Below are positions 1 through 5,483 of a stretch of DNA of 5,583 bases, piece by piece. The notes beneath the pieces are model-generated. The model was given only the letters and a program-made list of their open reading frames with translations. It was not told the DNA's origin and searched no databases. The translations under genes and the position numbers were made by a program. This DNA is from Clostridia bacterium. GTDB taxonomy: Bacteria > Bacillota_A > Clostridia > Oscillospirales > CAG-272. The stretch spans positions 1 through 5,583 of the forward strand of contig JAFQOB010000291.1 of assembly GCA_017395725.1 (NCBI GenBank), read 5' to 3'. Within the stretch, counting starts at the first letter, position 1. Each line of letters begins with the position of its first letter.

Positions 1-3000
1 ACACAGTATAAACACGGAGTAACTCCCGCTGATGTTGAAGAATTTAAAGCTGGCACAGGAATGCAGAGTTACAGTTCCGGTGGATGCTTAATGTTTGCTG
101 AAGGTTTGGGTACTTTCGGTCTTGCTGAAAACCAGACACCTGAAGCGGAAACTCCTAATTACGGTTATGTTGGCGTATATCCTGATGAAAATGCTTATAA
201 AGTAGTAACTGTTACTGAAGGTGAAGGCGAAAGTGAAGTTAAGACTGAGGTACTTCAAAAATATACAAACAAATATAATCCCCACGTAGCAGGTCGCGTA
301 GCAGTATATACCGGTTCATATCACACTATTAGTGGTAACTATTATAAGTCCGGTGTTGGAATAGATAATCCTAACGTTGTTGTTAAGGGTAATGCTAAAT
401 CGTACTATGTTATGGGTGGTGCTCACAACGGTGATAAAGATACTAACCCTGTAACAGGTGATATAACTCTTACTATTGGTGGTTATGCTGATGTAACCGA
501 AGCATCTGTAGGTTCTTGGTACTCCAATACTAACCAAATCGGTGGTATCGGTACAGTAACCGACAATGCTAAGGTTGGTATAATGACTGCCGGCTTTGTA
601 GGAAGCGGTACAATTGATGAAGGCAAGCAGTACACACTTACTGTTGATTCTGCCAACGTACAAATCGGCACTCTCAGTGGACACCGTTTTAATGCAGAAG
701 GAACTGCAACAACAAACGTAAAGACAACTATTTCTGCAGGTAAGTTCCAAAATATCTACGGTGGATTTTATGCTCCTTGGTCTTATAAATCAGGAAGCAC
801 AAAGCACAACGAGTTTAACGGTGCAACAGAACTTGAAATTACAGGCAATATTTATAATTACACAGTAGAGGAACCCAATTCTCAGTGGGTAAGTATAGCC
901 GGTGGTTCGGATATGCGCCATCCCGGTGATATACACGCTGCTGAAACTACTCTCAAAATAAGCAACATCACCGGAACAACAGATAAAGACTCTTTGGGTA
1001 TCTACGGCGGTTCAAAGATGAATTCTAACTCTACCGGTTCAGATCATAGCGGTATAACTCATATTACACTCACGAACGTAAGTTTGACACACAGAACCAA
1101 AAACGATTCACTTGGAATTAAAGCTAATGGTTCTTGGGCATTGCTTAGTGGTGGTTCTTCTATTGATTCGGCAAGTACACACAGCGGTAGTGTTGATATT
1201 ACGCTTACCGGTTACAATTCTACTAAGAGAACAATTGGTGGTTCTTATCTCAATCACGCAGGTGCTGTGCACTCTGGTGACACTGTCGTTACTATTAAAT
1301 CAGCATCCAAAGATTATACCGGAGAAATAGTTGGCGGTTCGATTTGCTATATAGCTAATTCGACTCACAGCGGTAACTCGACGGTTGAACTTGATAGTCC
1401 GGACAAAACGGAGGCTAATTCTTTTAACTGTACACCATACGGTGGTTCAATTCTTAACGCTCAAGGAACATCTCATACAGGCTTGAGTGAAGTAGCTTTG
1501 AAGGGCGGTATAGTATATAAAGTTGTATATGGTGGATCTCAGATGCGTCATCCTCGTACAGTACAAACCGGTGATTCTAAGGTTTCGTCAACTTCTGAAC
1601 ATGGCAGTGAAGTTACTAGTTTGAGAAATAGTGTATATGGCGGCTCCACCTTGTCCGAAGCTTTCCTTATTGCAGACAATCCCGATACTACAGACAAAGT
1701 TGAAACACATTATCCGCTCCCCACTGACGAAAGTGAAAAAGGTGCATACGGACATCGTGCCAACTCTTCCGTTGCGTTGGGTACCAACGTTTATCACCAA
1801 AACGGATCAATATATGGCGGATCATACTTGAGTTTTGATACCGAATGGATAAAACAAGGTTATATTATTCAAGGTGATAAGAATACAGAATACAAAACCT
1901 CCATCGAAAATACAGGTGCAAGACTGTATAGGAGCTATTTGTATGGTTCGGCAGCTCTTGGTAACGGTGGATATCAGTATGCAGATTCCGAAGTTAAAAT
2001 AACAACTTCGAAAACTATATGTGTACAACGAATTGCAGGTGCATATCTCAATAATGGTGCCGAATTGATTGGTGACTCTTCTGTGAAATTTGATCATAAG
2101 AATACGACTATTGTTTTTGATAGTGGCACCAAGAGTAGACAATTCATTATTGCAGGCGGTGCTTACGGTTCAGGTACACTTACAGGTAATGCATCTCTTG
2201 AAATTATAGGTGCAAGTGCACAGATAGATTTCCACCAAACCGGAGCATATGACCTTAGTGGTTCGGTAGAACTTGTAGGTGGATGTTTATTCACTACTGC
2301 AGATAGTTTAATGGATGGAGATTCAAGTATTAAATTTGACGGTCTTGACGTTTACACAAGGACCACAGGATATTCCGGAAAGGTCGATGGTAAGAACACG
2401 TATAATAATACGCAAACATATGTAACGAGACGTGTAATTGGTGGATGTTATGGTCCCGGTAAAATGGAAGGTAATTCTAAGTTAGAGCTTTTATCCGATA
2501 CAAATATTAATTGGGGTCAAGGCGATAATGTTGCATCATCATTTGAGGCTATTGTAACAGCAGGTTGTTACGGCACAAATGACATCACAACTACCAAAGA
2601 TACAAACACAAAAATTTACGGCGGAATCAGACAAACCGGTAACGTTGAATATATATCTAACACGTCTAATATGATTGACTCTCATATTGCTATATCAGGT
2701 ATAAAGAGCAATGTGGACGGAAACTTGACAATTAAAATTGGTGGAACAGGTAAATATACACAGAATTTCTCTGCTCTCGGAAGAGACTATTACTATTCAT
2801 CAATTACCGGTGATTTAAAAACCTATGTGTCAAATGGTACGTTCGACTTTAACTTCTACAACGGCGGAACCGGCAAATACGACTCTAATGTTACGCCTAA
2901 AATAAGAATTACCGGTGACGTAGGATATAACCTTGTTGGCGGCAATGCTTATCTTGAAATTTCCGGTGGTAAATTTGCTAACAATACAACTAGCGGAGGT

Positions 3001-4623
3001 ATATTTACAACTGGTCAGTTGGGTGCACATGGCGATTCCTACCTCAAATTTGTAGGTAATGCATTCGACATTCAGAAAGTAAAATATATTTACTCATCTG
3101 ACTGGAGTGATTCTCTCCAGGTTGAACCTAAGGAGGGCGCAAGAGATATTCTCGACTTATCTCTCGTAACAGATCTCGATGAGGATTATACAAACTTCAC
3201 AGGTCTTGTAGCATCGGACGATACAGCTCCTGTATTGGGTTACTCTTCTGAACGTGGATTCAGCGTGGTATATCCTTCTCTCTACGATGCAAGTACAATT
3301 GCAGTAACGCTAAAGGATAAAGATGTATATCCCGGAGCAGTTTTAGAAGATGCTGATGATTTGGAAATCACTTATGCAAACAGTATTACAGCTCACAACG
3401 GTACGAGTGCAGATAGTGTACCTACCAACAGCTTCATCGGCACAGTAGCTACACTTTGCGAATATGATGATTGGGCATCCGGCGAAGCAGCAAAGACGAT
3501 TAATGCATTTAAGTTTACTGATACTGCTACATCAGTAGAATTTACAGACGTTCCTGTTAATCCATTAGAATTTACAACAACAAAAATGACTGTAAAAGCA
3601 GGAAATGCAACTTCTGCAGAACTAACTGTAGCACATGGTCTTAGAGTAAATGGTGCAGGTCTTTCCCTCGGCGAATCTGTTTCAATGTATATGACAATTA
3701 AGAGCAAATTGCTTGATTACTATACAGATCCTCACCTTGTAGTTGTACTTAACGGTGTAGAAACGGATATTACACGTAAAGAGCTTTCTGGTGCTGACAA
3801 GTACGAATATATCTTCGACGGTATGAAGCCCTACTTGATGGATCAGACGATGGACCTTATGGTAAAAGCGAAAAGAGACGGCGTTGAATATACAAGCCAA
3901 ATTACTGAATACGGTGTTTGGAGATATGCTTACAACCAGGCTACCAAAGCCTCTACAAGAGATTCGCTAAAAACCTTGATTGCTGATTTGTTGCTCTACG
4001 GTGATGCAGTACAGAAAGATAAAGCATTGAAAGACTCTAACTATACATATGAGATGTTAGCAACAGAAAAAGCAGCCCTTCCCGAAGGATTTATCGAAAC
4101 ATGGGCAAGTGCTACTCCAACATTGTCAGATGATAGACAAAAAGAACTCGAGGTACATGAAAATCCCGAAGTTAAAATAAAAGGTATTCAGCTTTCTTTG
4201 GGTGATACAATCAAAGCTGAATATAGATTTATTCCTGTTGAAGGAAGCACATTAACTAATTTCTCTGATTTAACTGTTAAGTTCACAATGACAGATGTAA
4301 ATGGAACTCCTATACTTGATGATAGCGGTAATCCTACGGAAATAATAGTTCCAACTGTACCCGCAACTGATTCAACAGGCGGTTTCTGGGTAACATTCCC
4401 ATTAAAAGCATTCCAGTTGAAGGATAATTACAGATTTGCTGTATATCGTGGAGAAGAGGTAATAAGTAATACACTTCTTGACAAAGTTGAAAATTACTGC
4501 GAACAACAGGTTGAAAAAGCTGATAGTGAACCTACGGAAGCTAGAGTATCTTTGGCTAACCTCTGTAATGCTATTATGAATTATGGTGAATCAGTTAAAG
4601 CGGACAGAACAGCACAAGGATAG
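1..4623 (+). CDS. Giant repetitive surface/secreted protein, predicted beta-solenoid, 5'-truncated by window edge
   Basis: This is the 3' part of a very long gene. The frame is open from base 1 to the TAG at 4621-4623, giving 1540 visible residues. The first in-window ATG (61) is unlikely to be the start: coding sequence continues upstream, there is no good ribosome binding site before it, and the residues after it (MQSYSSGGCLMFAEGLG) are not a signal peptide. Counting the first codon as residue 1, about 1-130 is an unrecognised region. About 133-1020 is a Gly-Gly-Ser-rich, Thr/Ser/Asn-rich repeat array, predicted beta-helical. About 1030-1210 is an unrecognised probably beta-rich linker, and about 1212-1538 holds two related modules. 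Composition and repeats fit an extracellular adhesin-like or glycan-interacting protein, but no catalytic motif is recognised, so the function is unknown. No LPXTG signal, terminal hydrophobic helix, dockerin or SLH domain is seen at the C-terminus; any signal peptide or anchor would be upstream. The gene is probably cotranscribed with the 34-residue peptide that follows. Confidence 0.93.
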   Translation, partial: TQYKHGVTPADVEEFKAGTGMQSYSSGGCLMFAEGLGTFGLAENQTPEAETPNYGYVGVYPDENAYKVVTVTEGEGESEVKTEVLQKYTNKYNPHVAGRVAVYTGSYHTISGNYYKSGVGIDNPNVVVKGNAKSYYVMGGAHNGDKDTNPVTGDITLTIGGYADVTEASVGSWYSNTNQIGGIGTVTDNAKVGIMTAGFVGSGTIDEGKQYTLTVDSANVQIGTLSGHRFNAEGTATTNVKTTISAGKFQNIYGGFYAPWSYKSGSTKHNEFNGATELEITGNIYNYTVEEPNSQWVSIAGGSDMRHPGDIHAAETTLKISNITGTTDKDSLGIYGGSKMNSNSTGSDHSGITHITLTNVSLTHRTKNDSLGIKANGSWALLSGGSSIDSASTHSGSVDITLTGYNSTKRTIGGSYLNHAGAVHSGDTVVTIKSASKDYTGEIVGGSICYIANSTHSGNSTVELDSPDKTEANSFNCTPYGGSILNAQGTSHTGLSEVALKGGIVYKVVYGGSQMRHPRTVQTGDSKVSSTSEHGSEVTSLRNSVYGGSTLSEAFLIADNPDTTDKVETHYPLPTDESEKGAYGHRANSSVALGTNVYHQNGSIYGGSYLSFDTEWIKQGYIIQGDKNTEYKTSIENTGARLYRSYLYGSAALGNGGYQYADSEVKITTSKTICVQRIAGAYLNNGAELIGDSSVKFDHKNTTIVFDSGTKSRQFIIAGGAYGSGTLTGNASLEIIGASAQIDFHQTGAYDLSGSVELVGGCLFTTADSLMDGDSSIKFDGLDVYTRTTGYSGKVDGKNTYNNTQTYVTRRVIGGCYGPGKMEGNSKLELLSDTNINWGQGDNVASSFEAIVTAGCYGTNDITTTKDTNTKIYGGIRQTGNVEYISNTSNMIDSHIAISGIKSNVDGNLTIKIGGTGKYTQNFSALGRDYYYSSITGDLKTYVSNGTFDFNFYNGGTGKYDSNVTPKIRITGDVGYNLVGGNAYLEISGGKFANNTTSGGIFTTGQLGAHGDSYLKFVGNAFDIQKVKYIYSSDWSDSLQVEPKEGARDILDLSLVTDLDEDYTNFTGLVASDDTAPVLGYSSERGFSVVYPSLYDASTIAVTLKDKDVYPGAVLEDADDLEITYANSITAHNGTSADSVPTNSFIGTVATLCEYDDWASGEAAKTINAFKFTDTATSVEFTDVPVNPLEFTTTKMTVKAGNATSAELTVAHGLRVNGAGLSLGESVSMYMTIKSKLLDYYTDPHLVVVLNGVETDITRKELSGADKYEYIFDGMKPYLMDQTMDLMVKAKRDGVEYTSQITEYGVWRYAYNQATKASTRDSLKTLIADLLLYGDAVQKDKALKDSNYTYEMLATEKAALPEGFIETWASATPTLSDDRQKELEVHENPEVKIKGIQLSLGDTIKAEYRFIPVEGSTLTNFSDLTVKFTMTDVNGTPILDDSGNPTEIIVPTVPATDSTGGFWVTFPLKAFQLKDNYRFAVYRGEEVISNTLLDKVENYCEQQVEKADSEPTEARVSLANLCNAIMNYGESVKADRTAQG
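397..3060 (+). repeat. Protein-level repeat array (GGS-type, predicted beta-solenoid) within the giant gene
   Basis: Residues about 133-1020 contain a degenerate repeat. The consensus is roughly a hydrophobic residue, then Y/A/V/I, GGS, 8-12 variable residues, H-S/T-G-D/N-S, and a short strand of the type V-x-L. Nine clear GGS turns begin at residues 301, 336, 384, 413, 445, 481, 511, 547 and 606. Degenerate turns follow at 649 (YGS), 680 (AGA), 719 (AGGA), 760 (GGC), 814 (GGC) and 854 (AGC). Spacing ranges from 29 to 59 residues, so loops of variable length are inserted between otherwise similar turns. Earlier related turns appear around 139 (MGGAH) and 254 (IYGGF). Alternating hydrophobic/polar strands with glycine turns suggest a beta-helix; this fold is inferred, not shown. 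The DNA has diverged well beyond exact repeats, which indicates old duplications. Confidence 0.8.
3634..4017 (+). other. C-terminal module 1 of the giant protein
   Basis: Residues about 1212-1339 form the first of two related modules. It opens with GLRVNGAGLSLGESVSMY, continues through strand-like segments (HLVVVLNG, then YEYIFDGMKPYLMDQTMDL), and ends in a helical segment, SLKTLIADLLLYGDAVQKD. The glycine-LSLG opening and the closing Leu-rich helix with YG recur in module 2. Modules of this general look occur at the C-terminal ends of large clostridial extracellular proteins; I know no agreed function. A role in wall attachment, ligand binding or spacing would be speculation. Confidence 0.6.
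4177..4614 (+). other. C-terminal module 2 of the giant protein
   Basis: Residues about 1393-1538 repeat the plan of module 1. The opening KIKGIQLSLGDTIKAEYRF matches GLSLGESVSMYM, and the closing SLANLCNAIMNYGESVKADR matches SLKTLIADLLLYGDAVQKDK. The middle carries a longer insertion rich in Pro, Asp and Thr (TPILDDSGNPTEIIVPTVPA). It also has two cysteines near its end (residues 1500 and 1522) that module 1 lacks. The protein stops only two residues after the module, so this module is the true C-terminus and no sorting signal follows. Confidence 0.6.
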
Positions 4624-4667
4624 TAAATTACATTAATTAATAAAAAGTAATTATTACACTTTAGAAG

Positions 4668-4674
4668 AAGGTGA
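4668..4674 (+). promoter_or_regulatory. Strong ribosome binding site for the 34-residue peptide
   Basis: AAGGTGA is complementary to the 3' end of 16S rRNA and lies 8 nt before the ATG at 4683. It supports real translation of an ORF too short to be convincing by length alone. Confidence 0.85.
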
Positions 4675-4682
4675 GATTATTT

Positions 4683-4787
4683 ATGAAGAGGAAAATTTTT
4701 GAAAAACCTATTGTTGAAGTTATTGCTTTTGAAGTTCATGAAATAATAACTAATTCTGACTACAAAACAGATGAAGATGAATTCTAA
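4683..4787 (+). CDS. 34-residue peptide of unknown function (KP-VEVI-F-ITNS type)
   Basis: ATG at 4683 to TAA at 4785-4787 encodes 34 residues: a basic start (MKRKIFEKP), an alternating hydrophobic core (IVEVIAFEV), HEIITNS, and an acidic end (DYKTDEDEF). There is no transmembrane segment, signal peptide or cysteine. The ORF is supported by an ideally spaced AAGGTGA ribosome binding site, its position 59 bp after the giant gene, and a strong terminator starting 10 bp after its stop codon. From memory, the pattern of Lys/Tyr/Phe-x-x-P, a strand-forming VxVIxF, then a D/E-I-I-T-x-S segment and a polar tail recurs in short orphan ORFs of gut Clostridia; I know of no assigned function. Possible roles are a RiPP-like precursor (no modification enzyme is visible), a signalling peptide, or a small partner of the surface protein. 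All three are conjecture. Confidence 0.8.
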   Translation: MKRKIFEKPIVEVIAFEVHEIITNSDYKTDEDEF

Positions 4788-4796
4788 GTAAGCAAC

Positions 4797-4843
4797 ACAC
4801 AAAAAAACTCCCGAGAGAGAAATCTCTTGGGAGCTTTTTGTGT
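4797..4843 (+). terminator. Rho-independent terminator after the peptide gene, possibly bidirectional
   Basis: CTCCCGAGAGA (4808-4818) pairs with TCTCTTGGGAG (4823-4833), an 11-bp stem with one G-T wobble closed by a GAAA loop. TTTTT follows at 4835-4839. The upstream ACACAAAAA (4797-4805) can pair with TTTTTGTGT (4835-4843), extending the stem. The A-tract on the other side means the hairpin could also stop transcription coming from the right. It closes the operon of the giant gene and the peptide. Confidence 0.93.
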
Positions 4844-4918
4844 TTAGATTAAATATTGTAGTTTCTCCGGTGGGTAACGGAGTGGCGGCACGGTATTGGG
4901 TACGCACAAACTAACACA

Positions 4919-4980
4919 GCCTCCACTGTGTAAGGGGAGGTGGCATTTTCGTAAGAAAATGACGGAGGGGTTGTCTATAC
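4919..4980 (+). repeat. Palindromic intergenic repeat, copy 1 (+ orientation)
   Basis: The element has two consecutive hairpins. CCTCC (4920-4924) pairs with GGAGG (4936-4940), and CATTTTC (4944-4950) pairs with GAAAATG (4955-4961) across a GTAA loop. GGAGGGGTTGT follows. GGGAGGTGGCATTTT (4935-4949) and AAAATGACGGAGGG (4956-4969) recur exactly, on the opposite strand, in the copy at 5097-5190. Small hairpin repeats of this sort are common between genes in Clostridia; mobility is not shown here. Confidence 0.8.
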
Positions 4981-5000
4981 TAAATTTCACTATTTCTTAT

Positions 5001-5072
5001 ACAATCCCTCACCGACTTCGTCGGAGCTCCCTTTACACAAGGGAGCCTATGTTCGTTTCTGCCTTGTGTTTT
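5001..5072 (-). repeat. Palindromic intergenic repeat, copy 2 (- orientation, divergent)
   Basis: Read on the minus strand this has the same plan as copy 1: GGCTCCCTTGTGTAAAGGGAG, a central hairpin, then GAGGGATTGT. On the plus strand the hairpins are CCGAC (5012-5016) with GTCGG (5020-5024), and GCTCCCTT (5026-5033) with AAGGGAGC (5039-5046). The central hairpin differs in sequence from copy 1, while the outer arms and the TGTGTAA loop are shared. The GTTTCTGCCTTGT segment at its outer end (from 5054) resembles GTTTCTGCTTGT at the end of copy 3. Confidence 0.7.
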
Positions 5073-5096
5073 TGATAGCAAAACTTATTGTTTTTC

Positions 5097-5190
5097 TCTC
5101 CCTCCGTCATTTTGTCTTCGCTTACGCTACGTCAAAATGCCACCTCCCTCCTCAGATGGAGGTTTAGCAATGTTTCTGCTTGTCTGTAGT
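5097..5190 (-). repeat. Palindromic intergenic repeat, copy 3 (- orientation)
   Basis: CCCTCCGTCATTTT (5100-5113) and AAAATGCCACCTCCC (5134-5148) are exact reverse complements of the two cores in copy 1. CATTTTG (5108-5114) pairs with CAAAATG (5133-5139) around a longer, imperfectly paired loop (TCTTCGCTTACGCTACGT). CCTCC (5143-5147) pairs with GGAGG (5158-5162). The start is offset 96 bp from copy 2 in the same orientation, so copies 2 and 3 are tandem. Confidence 0.78.
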
Positions 5191-5207
5191 TTGGGCATAG
5201 AGGTAAT

Positions 5208-5251
5208 GGGCTCCTTCGACTTCGGCGGTTAATACCGCCTTCGCTCAGGAT
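5208..5251. repeat. Second type of palindromic repeat element (GGCTCCTTCGAC...CTCAGGAT)
   Basis: The central palindrome GGCGGT (5224-5229), TAAT loop, ACCGCC (5234-5239) is bracketed by CTCCTTCGACTTC on the left and TTCGCTCAGGAT on the right. The flanks resemble, from memory, an interspersed element common in Clostridia in which a variable central stem sits between constant arms. Only one copy is in this window, so repeat status rests on recognition and needs a genome comparison. Confidence 0.5.
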
Positions 5252-5290
5252 AATCATAAATGGATTGTTAGCAAACCTTAAGATGTAATT

Positions 5291-5312
5291 GTAGGGCTCG
5301 GCGTCCCCCTAC
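5291..5312. repeat. Short hairpin element GTAGGG...CCCTAC
   Basis: GTAGGG (5291-5296) pairs with CCCTAC (5307-5312) around a 10-nt loop, CTCGGCGTCC. It resembles a fragment of another common clostridial interspersed palindrome (GTAGGGGCGGCC-type), seemingly degraded. No T-tract follows, so it is not a standard terminator. Confidence 0.4.
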
Positions 5313-5350
5313 GCTATAGAGATATTGTTTGTGCAAATAAAGACACTTTT

Positions 5351-5366
5351 TCAGTCAAATTCAGTC
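5351..5366 (+). promoter_or_regulatory. Direct repeat TCAGTC x2, candidate regulator site
   Basis: TCAGTC occurs at 5351-5356 and again at 5361-5366. The 10-bp offset, one helical turn, puts both on the same DNA face. The repeat sits immediately upstream of a candidate -35 box at 5368 and 55 bp before the stronger -35 at 5421. This geometry would suit an activator. No regulator is identified. Confidence 0.3.
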
Positions 5367-5367
5367 C

Positions 5368-5396
5368 TTGATTATTCGCTTATACAATGTTATCAT
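5368..5396 (+). promoter_or_regulatory. Candidate upstream promoter (TTGATT-17-TATCAT)
   Basis: TTGATT (5368-5373) and TATCAT (5391-5396) are separated by 17 bp, a fair sigma-A match. It is weaker than the promoter at 5421 and may be chance in AT-rich DNA. Confidence 0.3.
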
Positions 5397-5420
5397 TACT
5401 ATAGGTATGTCATATTTTTG

Positions 5421-5450
5421 TTGACAGCTAAACATTTTTTATGATAAAAT
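5421..5450 (+). promoter_or_regulatory. Sigma-A type promoter of the downstream glycoside-hydrolase-like gene
   Basis: A perfect -35 TTGACA (5421-5426) is followed, 18 bp on, by TAAAAT (5445-5450). TG at 5442-5443 supplies an extended -10. Transcription would start near 5457, giving a leader of about 27 nt before the ATG at 5484. Confidence 0.75.
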
Positions 5451-5483
5451 TACGTATCAGATAATTTCTACAAGGAGTTAACT

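Larger units (their letters stand above)
4844..5420. other. Gene-free intergenic region carrying palindromic repeats and upstream regulatory sequence
   Basis: No credible ORF with a ribosome binding site is visible on either strand. The stretch is locally GC-richer than the flanking AT-rich DNA and is built largely from short hairpin elements (listed separately at 4919-4980, 5001-5072, 5097-5190, 5208-5251 and 5291-5312). A small extra hairpin, CTCCG (4865-4869) with CGGAG (4878-4882), lies in the first part. The last 80 bp before the promoter at 5421 return to AT-rich sequence. Confidence 0.8.

Noticed and set aside
61..63. ATG at 61 as the start of the giant gene
   Set aside because: The same frame is open back to base 1, no good ribosome binding site precedes it, and the residues after it are not a signal peptide; the gene is truncated by the window edge.
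1711..1731. LPTDE and LPEGF strings as sortase signals
   Set aside because: Both are internal, do not match LPXTG, and are not followed by a hydrophobic segment and a basic tail.
88..3900. Several minus-strand and alternative-frame ORFs of 60-144 codons inside the giant gene
   Set aside because: They lie wholly within a clear coding frame, lack ribosome binding sites or recognisable domains, and reflect the repetitive, low-stop composition of the host gene.
4624..4667. Terminator between the giant gene and the peptide gene (GTAAT/ATTAC hairpin)
   Set aside because: The stem is only about 5 bp of mostly A-T pairs with no T-tract, so it would not stop transcription.
4868..4890. String GGTGGGTAACGGAGTGGCGG reminiscent of a 16S rRNA helix
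   Set aside because: Only a short chance-level resemblance in the wrong order; the flanking sequence is not rRNA.
4677..4907. Minus-strand 76-codon ORF covering the peptide gene and terminator
   Set aside because: It runs through the terminator hairpin and antisense to the better-supported peptide gene, and no ribosome binding site is evident.
4919..5312. CRISPR array
   Set aside because: Repeats are few, inverted relative to each other, variable in their centres and unevenly spaced; there are no uniform spacers.
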